Shown: positions 15,743-24,844 of the stretch, in pieces | Position numbering within the stretch: position 1 is the stretch's first letter | Layout of the letters: every line of letters starts with the position of its first letter | From: RGIG6374 sp045600965 | GTDB taxonomy: Bacteria; Bacteroidota; Bacteroidia; Bacteroidales; UBA932 | DNA length: 26,545 nucleotides | Direction: 5' to 3' | Assembly: GCA_045600965.1 (NCBI GenBank) | Contig: JAZRYW010000007.1 | Location: 1-26,545 of the forward strand | Translations under genes and position numbers: made by a program | The notes under the pieces: model-generated | Seen by the model: the letters and a program-made list of their open reading frames with translations, nothing else | Told to the model about the DNA's origin: nothing | Database searches by the model: none

Positions 15743-17027
15743 TATTGTCTTCTGATGATATTGCCTTGACCTTGTCCTGATTGTCGAGCGTGCGGCTGAC
15801 CGAAAGTATCATACCGACTGCGCCGCAGAGCACCAGATAGGCTGTTCCACCGTGGCTTATGAGCGGAAGCGTGTGACCCGTTATGGGAAGAAGCCTCACG
15901 TTGACAAGTATATGGAGCATGGCCTGTATGATGATCAGCAGGGCCAGTCCTATGACAAGCACGGAACTGAAGGTCGTCTTGCAGCGCTGTGTTATCGAAA
16001 CACACCTGTAGAACAGAACAAGGTAGAGCAGCAGGACGAATATTCCGCCTATCAGCCCGTATTCCTCGATTATGAAGGCATAGATGAAATCGGAGAACGC
16101 CATTGAAAGGTAGTAGCGCGAATTGCTGTTTCCGGGCCCCACCCCGAATATGCCGCCTTCGCGGATTGCTATCTTTGCGTTTTCGCTCTGCCTGTCATTG
16201 TCGATCTGCTCCTGTGTCCTGACAGCGTCCTGTTCCTTCTCATCGCTGTGGAAGAAACTCTCCACCCTCTTTTCGGCCACGCCGAAACGGTTGAAGAACT
16301 TCATGAACACTCCGGTGTCGGGACTCACTCCGGCCTTTTCCTGATTCTCCGCAATGACCGCGGTCTGGGGATCGGAGCTGGGGGCGATGCTCTTGTATAC
16401 GAAGAACAGCAGGATTACGGCTCCCAGCGCGATGGCTACCGTTATTGCCAGATAGCGCCAGTTGATGCCCGAAACCCACATTATCAGCAGGCTGAGGACA
16501 CCGAAGAGCACCGCTGACGAGAAACTGTTGACGATGATCAGTCCGCAGACGACCGCCACGGGAAGCAGAAGTATCAGAAGATATCTCTTGAATGTATTTA
16601 TCTCGAAGAATTCTATCGCGCGGGCAAGGTAGAGTATGAGCGCCACCTTTGCCGGCTCGAACACCTGGATGGTACGGTTGAATATGCGTACCCCACGGTT
16701 GGCCCCGTTCAGCTCTTCACCGAACAGAAGCCCCGCAAGCAGCAGCACCACCGAGGCTCCGAATACGATGAACGCAAGGTTGCGGTACCATCTCATCGGA
16801 ACCCGGTAGCAGATGTAAAGCGCCACCAGACCGGCACCCACTGACGTAAGCTGTTGCAGCAGACATTGCGTCTTTGAGATGTGCCGGTCGATAGCCAGGA
16901 AGCTGCTTGACGAGAAGACGGCCACAAGCGAAATCATCGCAAGAATAAGTACGATGATCCATATCCCGAGGTCACCCTTGGGTACATACCATTTGTCATT
17001 TGAAGAATCAATGCCTGTGGTTGCCAT
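15732..17027 (-). CDS. ftsW: FtsW-type SEDS peptidoglycan polymerase
   Basis: Polytopic membrane glycosyltransferase that polymerises lipid II at the septum with its partner PBP. The 431 residues have about ten helices, LNGANRGVRIF (107-117) and a long extracytoplasmic loop (about 212-300) rich in charged residues. The catalytic-region aspartate is retained at Asp313 (MAFSDFIYAF), but the E. coli context PEAHTDF is changed. The late motif reads GHTLPLISHGGTAYL (384-398), where E. coli has GLTLPL-SYGG. Position between murD and murG supports FtsW over RodA. A 46-bp TG/CA-rich gap separates it from murD. Confidence 0.93.
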   Translation of the reverse strand: MATTGIDSSNDKWYVPKGDLGIWIIVLILAMISLVAVFSSSSFLAIDRHISKTQCLLQQLTSVGAGLVALYICYRVPMRWYRNLAFIVFGASVVLLLAGLLFGEELNGANRGVRIFNRTIQVFEPAKVALILYLARAIEFFEINTFKRYLLILLLPVAVVCGLIIVNSFSSAVLFGVLSLLIMWVSGINWRYLAITVAIALGAVILLFFVYKSIAPSSDPQTAVIAENQEKAGVSPDTGVFMKFFNRFGVAEKRVESFFHSDEKEQDAVRTQEQIDNDRQSENAKIAIREGGIFGVGPGNSNSRYYLSMAFSDFIYAFIIEEYGLIGGIFVLLLYLVLFYRCVSITQRCKTTFSSVLVIGLALLIIIQAMLHILVNVRLLPITGHTLPLISHGGTAYLVLCGAVGMILSVSRTLDNQDKVKAISSEDNNER

Positions 17028-17073
17028 CTCTCAAAAATAAAGTGTTGTGTATATGTGTAGAATGTGTGTGTGT

Positions 17074-18408
17074 TTACAGTTTTCTTACGGCCTCCTTGAA
17101 CTGCCTTCCGCGGTCTTCGTAACTCTTGAAGAGGTCGAAGCTCGCGCAGCAGGGGGAGAGCAGGACGGTGTCGCCGGGGCTTGCAAGGGCATACGCTTCG
17201 CGTACCGCATCCTCCGCCGAGAATGTCTCCACCACCTTGCCGACCATATTGTCGAAATCGCGGTGTATCTTGGTGTTGTCCTTGCCTAAACATACTATGG
17301 CCTTGACCTTCTCCTTCACCATCTCGAACAGGGGGGAGTAGTCGTTGCCCTTGTCCTTGCCTCCGACTATCCATACCACTGGAGCGGTCATACATTCCAG
17401 GGCGTACCAGGTGGAATTTACGTTGGTGGCCTTGGAGTCGTTGATGAAGAGCACGTCGTTGACGGTAAGCACCCTTTCCAGGCGGTGTTCCACGTTCTCG
17501 AAGGTCATAAGGCTTTCTCGGATGACCTTGTTGTCTATCTTCATCACCTTGCCGGCGATGGCCGCCGCCATCGAGTTGTAGACATTGTGCCTGCCGCGGA
17601 GCGAAAGCTCGTCGAGCAGCATATCGTAGCTGTCACCGTTGTAGCGCACGTGCATCTGCCCGTCCTCCACATAGGCTCCGTTTTCAACCTTCGACTGCTG
17701 CGTGAAGGGGAGCATCTGCGCCCGTATCACTATGCGGTTGAGGTTGGCCATCGTTATCTGGTCATCGGAGCAGAATATGAAGCAGTCGTCAGGAGTCATA
17801 TTCCGGGTGATGCGGAACTTTGCGTTGACATAGTTCTGCAGGTCGTGGTCGTAGCGGTCGAGATGGTCCGGCGTTATGTTCAGCAGGACGGCTATGTCCG
17901 CCTTGAAGTCGTACATATTGTCAAGCTGGAACGAACTCAGCTCAAGCACATATATGTCGTGTTCCTCGGTAGCCACCTGATAGGCGTAACTCTTGCCTAT
18001 GTTTCCGCCCAGGCCGACGTTAAGGCCGGCGTTCTGAAGCAGGAAATATATGATGGACGTCGTTGTGGTCTTTCCGTTGCTGCCGGTGATGCATATCTTC
18101 CTGGCGCTGTCGTAGCGTCCGGCGAACTCTATCTCGGAAATGATGGGAATGCCTGCGGCACAGGCCTCACGCACGACGGGGGCAGTGTCGGGGATGCCGG
18201 GACTCTTGATGATCTCGGATGCGTTGAGTATCAGCGATCTTGTGTGTCCGCCCTCCTCGAAGGGTATGTCCCACTTCGACAGAAGCTCCTTCGACTCAGA
18301 GGTCATTGTGCCGAAATCGGAAAGGAAGACCTCGAAGCCCTTCACCTTAGCCAGCACGGCTGCTCCGGTACCGCTTTCGCCGCCGCCCAAAACCACAATG
18401 CGTTCCAT
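17074..18408 (-). CDS. murD: UDP-N-acetylmuramoylalanine--D-glutamate ligase
   Basis: Adds D-glutamate to UDP-MurNAc-L-Ala in the cytoplasm. The 444 residues show an N-terminal nucleotide-sugar loop (VLGGGESGTG, 6-14), IKSPGIP (67-73), the ATP P loop TGSNGKTTTTS (108-118), LELSSFQL, NITPDHLDRY and NDSKATN, all diagnostic of MurD. It starts one base after the mraY stop codon. Length is as expected. Confidence 0.95.
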   Translation of the reverse strand: MERIVVLGGGESGTGAAVLAKVKGFEVFLSDFGTMTSESKELLSKWDIPFEEGGHTRSLILNASEIIKSPGIPDTAPVVREACAAGIPIISEIEFAGRYDSARKICITGSNGKTTTTSIIYFLLQNAGLNVGLGGNIGKSYAYQVATEEHDIYVLELSSFQLDNMYDFKADIAVLLNITPDHLDRYDHDLQNYVNAKFRITRNMTPDDCFIFCSDDQITMANLNRIVIRAQMLPFTQQSKVENGAYVEDGQMHVRYNGDSYDMLLDELSLRGRHNVYNSMAAAIAGKVMKIDNKVIRESLMTFENVEHRLERVLTVNDVLFINDSKATNVNSTWYALECMTAPVVWIVGGKDKGNDYSPLFEMVKEKVKAIVCLGKDNTKIHRDFDNMVGKVVETFSAEDAVREAYALASPGDTVLLSPCCASFDLFKSYEDRGRQFKEAVRKL

Positions 18409-18409
18409 A

Positions 18410-19693
18410 TTATCTTATCTTCAATGTTATGATTGACACAACCGCGAGTATTATCGACACAATCCAGAAACGTATCACAATCTTCGCCTCGTGCTGCGCG
18501 CCGGCGGGCCTGCTGATGACGGCCTGTCCGCCCTCCTTCTGGAAATGATGGTGGAGGGGTGTCATCTTGAACACCCTGCGCCCCTGGCCGTAACGTTTCC
18601 TGGTGTATTTGAAATAATATCTCTGGATTATCACTGAAAGGCTCTCGACCAGGAAAATGCCGCAAAGTATGGGGAGCAGCAGTTCCTTGCGTATGATGAC
18701 GGCCGAAACGCCTATTATCCCTCCGAGGGTCAGGCTTCCGGTATCGCCCATAAACACCTGCGCGGGGTAGGTGTTGAACCAGAGGAAGCCGAGCAGCGCG
18801 CCGAGCATCGCGGCCATGAAGATCACTACCTCGCCGCTGTTGGGGATGTACATTATGTTGAGGTATTCAGAATACCCTATGTGTCCTGAAAGATAGGCCA
18901 GCACACCTATGGCCGTGCCTATGATGGCCGACACGCCTGCTGCGAGCCCGTCGAGGCCGTCAGTGAGGTTGGCTCCGTTGGAGCAGGCGGTGATGACAAT
19001 GACAATCATCAGGATGTAAATGCACCAGGTGAAGATGTCGCCGGCCTTGCCCTTGAAGGGAGACAGCCACTTGTAATCCAGTTCGTTGTTCTTGACGAAG
19101 GGGATTGTGGTCGTGGTGTTGCTGTAGTCCTGGTACTGCACGGTGACCGTTTCAGCCACCTCTCCGGGGCTTGAGTATGCCTGAGTGTCCATAGTCTGCT
19201 GACCGTTGGAGGAGTATATCTTCGCTTCGTCGCTGAAGCAGATGGTCAGTCCCACGACAAGGCCCAGGATGACCTGCCCGAGTATCTTGTAGCGGCCGTT
19301 GAGTCCGTCCTTGTTGTGCTTGACCTTTTTCAGCCTGTCGTCCATCCAGCCGAGCAGGCCCAGCCATACGGTGGTGAATATGAGCAGCTGGACATAGATG
19401 TTGGTCAGGTCCCCGAAAAGCAGTATGCCCACCAGAACGGACAGGATGATTATCAGCCCGCCCATAGTAGGTGTTCCCTGCTTGCTCATCTGGCCTTCCA
19501 GACCGAGGTCCCTTATGATTTCACCCATCTGCCTGCGCTGCAGATGCGCGATGATCCTCTTGCCGAATACGGTTGCAACCAGTATCGCCACTATGCTCGC
19601 CATAATTCCCCTGAAGGAGATGTACTGCATCAGTCCGGCTCCCGGGAAATCTATGTTGTGTGAACTGAGATATTCGAAAAGATGGTAAAGCAT
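18410..19693 (-). CDS. mraY: Phospho-N-acetylmuramoyl-pentapeptide transferase
   Basis: Integral membrane enzyme that transfers phospho-MurNAc-pentapeptide to undecaprenyl phosphate, giving lipid I. The 427 residues contain KQGTPTMGG (71-79), the aspartate pair in WMDDRLK (117-122), ANLTDGLDGL (241-250), FMGDTGS (314-320) and PLHHHFQKEGG. About 60 residues (156-215, polar and threonine-rich) are inserted between two membrane helices compared with the 360-residue E. coli enzyme. I recall long MraY proteins as typical of Bacteroidota. It lies 10 bp after murE. Confidence 0.95.
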   Translation of the reverse strand: MLYHLFEYLSSHNIDFPGAGLMQYISFRGIMASIVAILVATVFGKRIIAHLQRRQMGEIIRDLGLEGQMSKQGTPTMGGLIIILSVLVGILLFGDLTNIYVQLLIFTTVWLGLLGWMDDRLKKVKHNKDGLNGRYKILGQVILGLVVGLTICFSDEAKIYSSNGQQTMDTQAYSSPGEVAETVTVQYQDYSNTTTTIPFVKNNELDYKWLSPFKGKAGDIFTWCIYILMIVIVITACSNGANLTDGLDGLAAGVSAIIGTAIGVLAYLSGHIGYSEYLNIMYIPNSGEVVIFMAAMLGALLGFLWFNTYPAQVFMGDTGSLTLGGIIGVSAVIIRKELLLPILCGIFLVESLSVIIQRYYFKYTRKRYGQGRRVFKMTPLHHHFQKEGGQAVISRPAGAQHEAKIVIRFWIVSIILAVVSIITLKIR

Positions 19694-19703
19694 AGGTCCG
19701 GTT

Positions 19704-21149
19704 CTACTGTTGTGCGAAAACTTCTCTTATGACTTCCCTGTCGTCGAAATGGAATTTCTCCGTTCCGATTATCTGATAGTCCTCGTGGCCTTTTCCAGCC
19801 ACCAGTATCACGGAATTGTCAGGCGCTGTGAGTATGGCGGTGCGGATGGCCTCGCGGCGGTCGGTTATGAAGATGGACCTTGCCCTTGAAGCCGCGTCCA
19901 TACCGGCCTTGATCTCCCCGATTATGTCCTCGGGCTTCTCCATTCTGGGATTGTCCGATGTCACGACGACTCTGTCGGCATACCTCGCCGCAATGGCTCC
20001 CATCTCGGGGCGCTTTGTCCTGTCGCGGTTCCCGCCGCAGCCGAACACGCATATCAGGCTCTGGCGGTCACAGATTCCGCCGAGGGTTTTCAGCACGTTC
20101 TCGAGGGCGTCCGGTGTGTGCGCGTAGTCGACCACAGCGGTGATGCCCCGTACACCTTTAATATATTCGAGCCTTCCGCTCACTGCGCTGAGAGTGCTTA
20201 TGACCTTGAGGGTCTCCATCCTGTCCGCGCCAAGCAGAATGGCGGTGGAGTAGACCGCAAGCAGATTGTATGCGTTGTGCGCGCCTATGAATCTGGTCCA
20301 CACCTCGTTGCCGTCAATCTTGAGCAGCATTCCATCGAAGGTGCTCTCCACCGTGCTGCAATGGAAGTCGGCCATTGCGCGGCAGGAGTAGGTCCTTTTC
20401 TGCGCGGCGGTGTTCTGCAGCATCACCATACCGTTGCGGTCATCGATGTTGACCAGCGCGAAGGCATCCTTCGGCAGGCCGTCGAAGAACAGTTTCTTGC
20501 AGCGCAGATACTCCTCGAAAGTCTTGTGATAGTCGAGGTGGTCGTGGGTGAGGTTGGAGAATATTCCGCCCCGGAACTTCAGTCCGTGAATGCGCTCCTG
20601 CTGGCAGGAATGTGAACTTACTTCCATAAAGCAGTATTCGCAGCCGTGGTCGGCCATCCGTGCAAGGAGCGAGTTGAGCTCTATCTGGTTGGGAGTGGTA
20701 TGGTCGGTGGGGAACTTTTCCCCGTCGATATAGTTCGCGATGGTGGATATCAGTCCGCAGCTGTATCCCAGATTGGTGAACAGCCGGTAGAGCAGGGTGA
20801 CAGTGGTGGTCTTTCCGTTGGTCCCGGTGATGCCCACAAGGTTGAGCTTCTCAGAAGGATGGCCGTAGAAGGCCGCTGCGATGTCTCCCAGAGCGCGTCG
20901 CGCGTTGCTGACCCTGACAGATACGACTCCTTCGGGCGCATCGCCGTGCTCGAAGACGACGGCCGATGCTCCGGCGCCGATGGCTGCCGGTATGTACGCG
21001 TGACCGTCCTGCTCTGTGCCGCTGATGGCGACGAACAGGGCGCCGGGAGCGCTTTTCCTCGAATCGAAGCAGATGCTTGCGATTTCAACTGAGGCGTCTC
21101 CGTACACCTTCGCGCCTTCGATTCCTTCTATGAGTCTACTCAGTTTCAT
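19704..21149 (-). CDS. murE: UDP-MurNAc-L-Ala-D-Glu--diaminopimelate ligase
   Basis: Adds the third residue of the stem peptide. The 481 residues show the P loop GITGTNGKTTT (106-116), EVSSHS (176-181), DHLDYH (203-208), DYAHTPDALE (341-350) and GCGGNRDRTKRPEMG (370-384). The DNPR signature (399-402) points to meso-diaminopimelate rather than lysine as substrate. The start overlaps the ftsI stop by 14 bp, so the two are coupled. Confidence 0.95.
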   Translation of the reverse strand: MKLSRLIEGIEGAKVYGDASVEIASICFDSRKSAPGALFVAISGTEQDGHAYIPAAIGAGASAVVFEHGDAPEGVVSVRVSNARRALGDIAAAFYGHPSEKLNLVGITGTNGKTTTVTLLYRLFTNLGYSCGLISTIANYIDGEKFPTDHTTPNQIELNSLLARMADHGCEYCFMEVSSHSCQQERIHGLKFRGGIFSNLTHDHLDYHKTFEEYLRCKKLFFDGLPKDAFALVNIDDRNGMVMLQNTAAQKRTYSCRAMADFHCSTVESTFDGMLLKIDGNEVWTRFIGAHNAYNLLAVYSTAILLGADRMETLKVISTLSAVSGRLEYIKGVRGITAVVDYAHTPDALENVLKTLGGICDRQSLICVFGCGGNRDRTKRPEMGAIAARYADRVVVTSDNPRMEKPEDIIGEIKAGMDAASRARSIFITDRREAIRTAILTAPDNSVILVAGKGHEDYQIIGTEKFHFDDREVIREVFAQQ

Positions 21150-22989
21150 TTACCTGTGCGAGCTGGTTGGACTGTGATATCTTTTCGATTATTATGTTCT
21201 CCGCCGTTTCCTGTCTGGTCAGAGGGTCGTTCCACTGGGGGGATGAGGCATAGAGGTTTTCAGCGACTTCCCTGACGACAGGGCCGCCCCAGGTGGCTCC
21301 GTAGAAGTTTCTGGAGGTCTTCACTGAATACATCACCGCTATGACTGAATATTTGGGGGATTCGGAGGGGAAGAAGCCTACGAAAGTGGCCTGATGCTGC
21401 TTGCGGCCGTTGGCGTCGACGTAGCGTCCGGTCTTTGTGTCAACTATCTGGGCCGTTCCGGTCTTGCCCGACACTTCTACGGGACATCCGTTGAACACCG
21501 TGCGGCCAGTGCCGTTCTCAACCACACCGCGAAGGGCCTTGTGAACCTCCTTGCAGGTGTTCTTGGAGCAAACGACGCTGATGACCTCGGGCTTGAACGT
21601 CTTGACGTCCTGTCCGCCCTTCGAGAATTTCTCCACCAGATAGGGTTTCATCATCTTGCCGCCGTTGGCTATGGCGTTGTAGAAGGTCAGGGTGTGGAGA
21701 GGTGTCACGGCAACCGTGTAGCCCATCGCGATCTGGGGAAGATCGACGGGCGACCAGCTGGGGTCGGAGGGCGACTTGACCTGGGCGTTGACCATCTCGT
21801 GCAGGTCGAAATCTATGTTGCTGACTATCTTCAGGTCGTTGAGCTTGCTGATGAACTGCTCGGGCTTCTTGTCATAATACTGTGCGGCAAGCATCCTGAA
21901 AACGTTGTTTGAGGATATCTCGAAACCGCGCTGTACGCTGATGGTGTTGTAACTGTTGAGGTAATGGTCCTCGAAAACAGTCCCCATATAGTTCCAGTGG
22001 GGGACGGCCTTGAGTTCCTTGTCGAGGGAGAGGTGTTTGTCCTCTATGAGTGACACCAGCGTGGCGAGCTTGAACACAGAGCCGGGCTCGCTGCGGCGCT
22101 CGATGGCGTAGTTGTCAAGTTCGGCGAATCCGCCGTTGTCAGTCTTCTGGAGATTGACCATTGCGCGGATGGCGCCTGTGGCCACTTCCATCACCACTAC
22201 GGTGCCGCCCTCGAGCTCGTCCGTGTCGGAGAGCCTTTTGCGCAGGGCGCGGTCGGCGATGTCCTGTATGTCCACGTTAATGGTGGTGACTATGTCAAGT
22301 CCGTCAACTGCGGGTATCGTGGGCTTGTCGATGTCGGGAATCCATTCCTTGCCTTCGGTCTTGCGCATCGGACGGCTGCCGGGCTTGCCGCGGAGCACGT
22401 TGTCGAAGGAGCCTTCAAGGCCCACTCTCGCTCCACCGGCCTCCTCCGCCTTTACGAATCCGAGCGTCCTGCGGCCGAGTGTGGGGTAGGGGTAGTCACG
22501 CTGGTCGAATTTCTCTATTATCACACCGCCGCGGGCCTGGCCGAGGTTGAACAGGGGGAATGTCTTGAGCTCCTGCATCTGGTCGTGGGTGAGGAGCTTC
22601 TGGTTGATGCGGACGTAGCGGCGGCCATCTTTGCGGGCATCCGTGATTCTCTTTTCATATTCCCTGGCTGACTTGTCTCCGTAGAATTCGGCGAGCCTCT
22701 CGGAGAGGGGGCCGACATTGGTGTAGAAAGCGGAGTCGGCAGCGACGGTGCAGTCCATATAAAGCCTGTAGTAGGGGGTCGAAACTGCGAGATAGCGTCC
22801 GTCTTCTGCGAGGATGTTGCCTCTGATGCCGTCGATGGTTTCATTTCGTGACTGGGCTCCGTAGCTCTCCTCAGTGTTCGACTCGGCGAAGAACTGGAGC
22901 TGGATTATCCTCACTACAACCGCCACTGAGAGCAGAACTGTGATGACGTAAATGAATCCGACTATGCTTATGTTGACTTTCCCTTTCAT
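21136..22989 (-). CDS. ftsI: Penicillin-binding protein, FtsI/PBP2B-like transpeptidase
   Basis: Class B penicillin-binding protein that crosslinks septal peptidoglycan with FtsW. The 617 residues have a short cytoplasmic end, one membrane helix (about 10-32), a dimerisation domain (about 50-215) with RGNILAEDGR (56-65), and a transpeptidase domain with the active-site SVFK (Ser304-Lys307), SSN (359-361) and SGKTGTAQ (507-514). It ends about 100 residues after the KTG box with no recognisable PASTA domain, whereas several Bacteroidales homologues are longer as I recall. It lies 32 bp after the ftsL-like gene. Confidence 0.94.
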   Translation of the reverse strand: MKGKVNISIVGFIYVITVLLSVAVVVRIIQLQFFAESNTEESYGAQSRNETIDGIRGNILAEDGRYLAVSTPYYRLYMDCTVAADSAFYTNVGPLSERLAEFYGDKSAREYEKRITDARKDGRRYVRINQKLLTHDQMQELKTFPLFNLGQARGGVIIEKFDQRDYPYPTLGRRTLGFVKAEEAGGARVGLEGSFDNVLRGKPGSRPMRKTEGKEWIPDIDKPTIPAVDGLDIVTTINVDIQDIADRALRKRLSDTDELEGGTVVVMEVATGAIRAMVNLQKTDNGGFAELDNYAIERRSEPGSVFKLATLVSLIEDKHLSLDKELKAVPHWNYMGTVFEDHYLNSYNTISVQRGFEISSNNVFRMLAAQYYDKKPEQFISKLNDLKIVSNIDFDLHEMVNAQVKSPSDPSWSPVDLPQIAMGYTVAVTPLHTLTFYNAIANGGKMMKPYLVEKFSKGGQDVKTFKPEVISVVCSKNTCKEVHKALRGVVENGTGRTVFNGCPVEVSGKTGTAQIVDTKTGRYVDANGRKQHQATFVGFFPSESPKYSVIAVMYSVKTSRNFYGATWGGPVVREVAENLYASSPQWNDPLTRQETAENIIIEKISQSNQLAQVNETE

Positions 22990-23021
22990 AGGTCAGGCTT
23001 TAGTATGTTTTCTGTTTCAGG

Positions 23022-23339
23022 TTATCTGTCAATCGTTATCATCGTGGCGGGTCTCGTGGGGGCGTGCAGGGTCGAGCCCTTCTCCTTCAGCATCCTCTCT
23101 ATCTCCGTCCTCTTGTCTATCCCGATGAGCTCAAGGTTCACGTGCGTGCTCTCGATCTTGAGCTCCTCCACCTCGGAGGCAAGCTTCTCCTTCCTGACCA
23201 TCTTCTTCTCCACGTGAAGGTTCCACGTGATCAGCCCTATAAGCACCAGGAAGACATAGACTATGAATCCCAGCTGTCTTCTCATCCACTTGAGCAGCCC
23301 GTCACCGCTGAAGAATCTTGCTATTGCGTTTCCTGCCAT
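23022..23339 (-). CDS. ftsL: FtsL-like cell division protein
   Basis: A 105-residue bitopic membrane protein. One membrane helix (about 23-42, FIVYVFLVLIGLITW) is followed by a coiled-coil-like stretch of charged and leucine-rich residues (43-90). This is the topology of FtsL, which joins FtsQ and FtsB to control FtsW-FtsI. The start codon overlaps the rsmH stop codon by one base (TAATG), and ftsI is next. The primary sequence is poorly conserved, so the call rests on topology and position between rsmH and ftsI. Confidence 0.82.
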   Translation of the reverse strand: MAGNAIARFFSGDGLLKWMRRQLGFIVYVFLVLIGLITWNLHVEKKMVRKEKLASEVEELKIESTHVNLELIGIDKRTEIERMLKEKGSTLHAPTRPATMITIDR

Positions 23340-24241
23340 TATATCTTTTCTGCCACCCTCAGTTTTGCGCTGCGGGCCCTTGTGTTGCCGCTTATCTCCT
23401 CCTCTGCCGGAACCGCCGGCTTCTTTCCAATCTGTCTCAACGCGGTGGCGGTGCGCCCGTAGAGATCCTTTTCGGCTACGCCGTCACGGTTGCCGCATTT
23501 GAAGAAGTTCTTGACCATACGGTCTTCAAGCGAGTGATAGGTGATGACCGAAATGCGGCCTCCCTGCCTGAGTGACTTGATGGAGCCTTCGAGAAACCCC
23601 TCGAGAGCCGACATCTCGCCGTTCACCTCTATCCTCAGTGCCTGGTAAAGCTTTGCCAGATACTTGTGAGGCGCGACCTTCGGCAACACTTCCTCTATCG
23701 CCCTGCCGAGATCGTCAGTTGTTTCTATGGCCGCCTGCTCACGCGCGCGGGTAATGAGCCCCGCAACTTTCCTGCTGTTGTCCAGTTCGCCATAAAGCCG
23801 GAAGATGCTTTCAAGCTCCTCTTCCGTCGAGCTGTTAAGTATGTCTGCCGCCCTTCTGCCTCCCATATTGTTCATACGCATATCCAGCGGCGCGCTGAAG
23901 CGGAAGGAGAATCCGCGGTAGGATGTGTCAAACTGGTGTGACGAAACGCCCAGGTCAGCGAGTATTCCGTCAACCTCCGTATATCCGTAATACCTCACAA
24001 AGTGATGGATGAAACGGAAATTGTTGTGAACGGGAATCAGACGTCCGTCTTTCGGAGCATTCCCGATGGCATCACTGTCACGGTCGAATGCGATGAGCCT
24101 GCCCTTTTCGGAGAGCCGCTCGAGTATCGCCCTGCTATGTCCTCCCCCTCCGTATGTGGCATCCACGTAAACGCCGTCGGGTCTTATGGCGAGAGCGTCC
24201 ACGCTCTCTTCAAGAAGAACCGGTGTGTGATACGCGGACAT
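23339..24241 (-). CDS. rsmH: 16S rRNA (cytosine(1402)-N(4))-methyltransferase RsmH
   Basis: Methylates N4 of C1402 in 16S rRNA near the decoding centre, with S-adenosylmethionine. The 300 residues show YHTPVLLEESV (4-14), the cofactor loop DATYGGGGHS (27-36), ADLGVSSHQ, the RGFSFR and LDMRM blocks and ISYHSLED-type ITYHSLEDR near the C-terminus. Formerly named MraW. It lies 18 bp after mraZ. All key motifs are intact and length is normal. Confidence 0.95.
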   Translation of the reverse strand: MSAYHTPVLLEESVDALAIRPDGVYVDATYGGGGHSRAILERLSEKGRLIAFDRDSDAIGNAPKDGRLIPVHNNFRFIHHFVRYYGYTEVDGILADLGVSSHQFDTSYRGFSFRFSAPLDMRMNNMGGRRAADILNSSTEEELESIFRLYGELDNSRKVAGLITRAREQAAIETTDDLGRAIEEVLPKVAPHKYLAKLYQALRIEVNGEMSALEGFLEGSIKSLRQGGRISVITYHSLEDRMVKNFFKCGNRDGVAEKDLYGRTATALRQIGKKPAVPAEEEISGNTRARSAKLRVAEKI

Positions 24242-24259
24242 CGACTCAGCCTCCGGTGC

Positions 24260-24703
24260 TTATCCGAGAATCTCTTCAGTAAGCGCAACGAATTCGTCGT
24301 CAGACATACTCTGGCTTTCGAACTGCTCCTTGGCCCAGATCTCGATTTTGTGGTCACAGCCCAGGAACACCACCTCCCTGGTGGCGCCGATGAGATCCCT
24401 CATCTGCTGGGGTACAGAGATACGGCCGATTTTGCCGTCCGGCTCCACGATCGCCCTGTTGCTCATATACTGTCTCCACAATTGGTCGTGCTTCCTGTTG
24501 AAGAGGTTCAGGCGTGATTTCAATTCCTCCGATTCACGTTCCCACTCGGCGTAGGTGTACATTTCGAGACAGGGGGAGAACACGCTCTTGCGTATGACAA
24601 AGCGCTGGTCCTCTTCTCCCATCAGAGCCTTGAAGGGGGAAGGGAAGACCAGACGGCCCTTGTCGTCTATCTTGCATCTGTATTCTCCTATGAATTTTAC
24701 CAT
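24260..24703 (-). CDS. mraZ: Transcriptional regulator MraZ
   Basis: DNA-binding protein of the SpoVT/AbrB fold that in other bacteria represses the dcw operon it heads. The 147 residues contain the two tandem half-domains: GEYRCKIDDKGRLVFPSPF (6-24) and a second copy around PDGKIGRISVPQQMRD (88-103). In E. coli MraZ binds direct TGGGN repeats; no convincing array of such boxes is visible upstream here. A good promoter lies about 40-70 bp upstream. Confidence 0.94.
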   Translation of the reverse strand: MVKFIGEYRCKIDDKGRLVFPSPFKALMGEEDQRFVIRKSVFSPCLEMYTYAEWERESEELKSRLNLFNRKHDQLWRQYMSNRAIVEPDGKIGRISVPQQMRDLIGATREVVFLGCDHKIEIWAKEQFESQSMSDDEFVALTEEILG

Positions 24704-24741
24704 CTTTCCTGTTCAGCCCACACTTGTGGAACAACTCACGG

Positions 24742-24775
24742 CAAAGGTAATAATACTTTTCCACTTTTTTACAAA
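24742..24775 (-). promoter_or_regulatory. Predicted Bacteroidota-type promoter of mraZ/dcw operon
   Basis: On the minus strand TACCTTTG (complement of 24742-24749) is an exact match to the Bacteroidota -7 consensus TAnnTTTG and is followed by the often seen C. A TTTG (complement of 24772-24775) lies 22 bases upstream, slightly wider than the usual spacing of about 19-20. The expected transcript start gives a leader of roughly 30 bases before the mraZ ATG. Confidence 0.6.
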
Positions 24776-24801
24776 CTTTTACAAAATTTTACACAAAAAA
24801 C

Positions 24802-24830
24802 TTTTTTTCTCCCGAAAACCACTAACTTGC
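24802..24830 (+). promoter_or_regulatory. Weak candidate promoter for the M23 peptidase gene
   Basis: TAACTTGC at 24823-24830 resembles the -7 element TAnnTTTG but is one T short, and a T run at 24802-24808 stands where a -33 TTTG would be. The leader would be very short. The rest of the roughly 140-bp divergent gap is AT-rich with no other clear signal in this direction. Confidence 0.3.
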
Positions 24831-24844
24831 AGTCTGAAAAATAT

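Noticed and set aside
17028..17073. TG/CA-rich stretch between murD and ftsW as a regulatory repeat
   Set aside because: It is short, irregular and lacks a promoter or hairpin; it looks like simple-sequence drift in the largest gap of the cluster.
24704..24840. Possible MraZ-binding TGGGN direct repeats upstream of mraZ
   Set aside because: Only one TGGGC lies near the start codon; the other G-rich words (AGTGG, CGGGAG) do not form a regular spaced array, so an operator is not supported.
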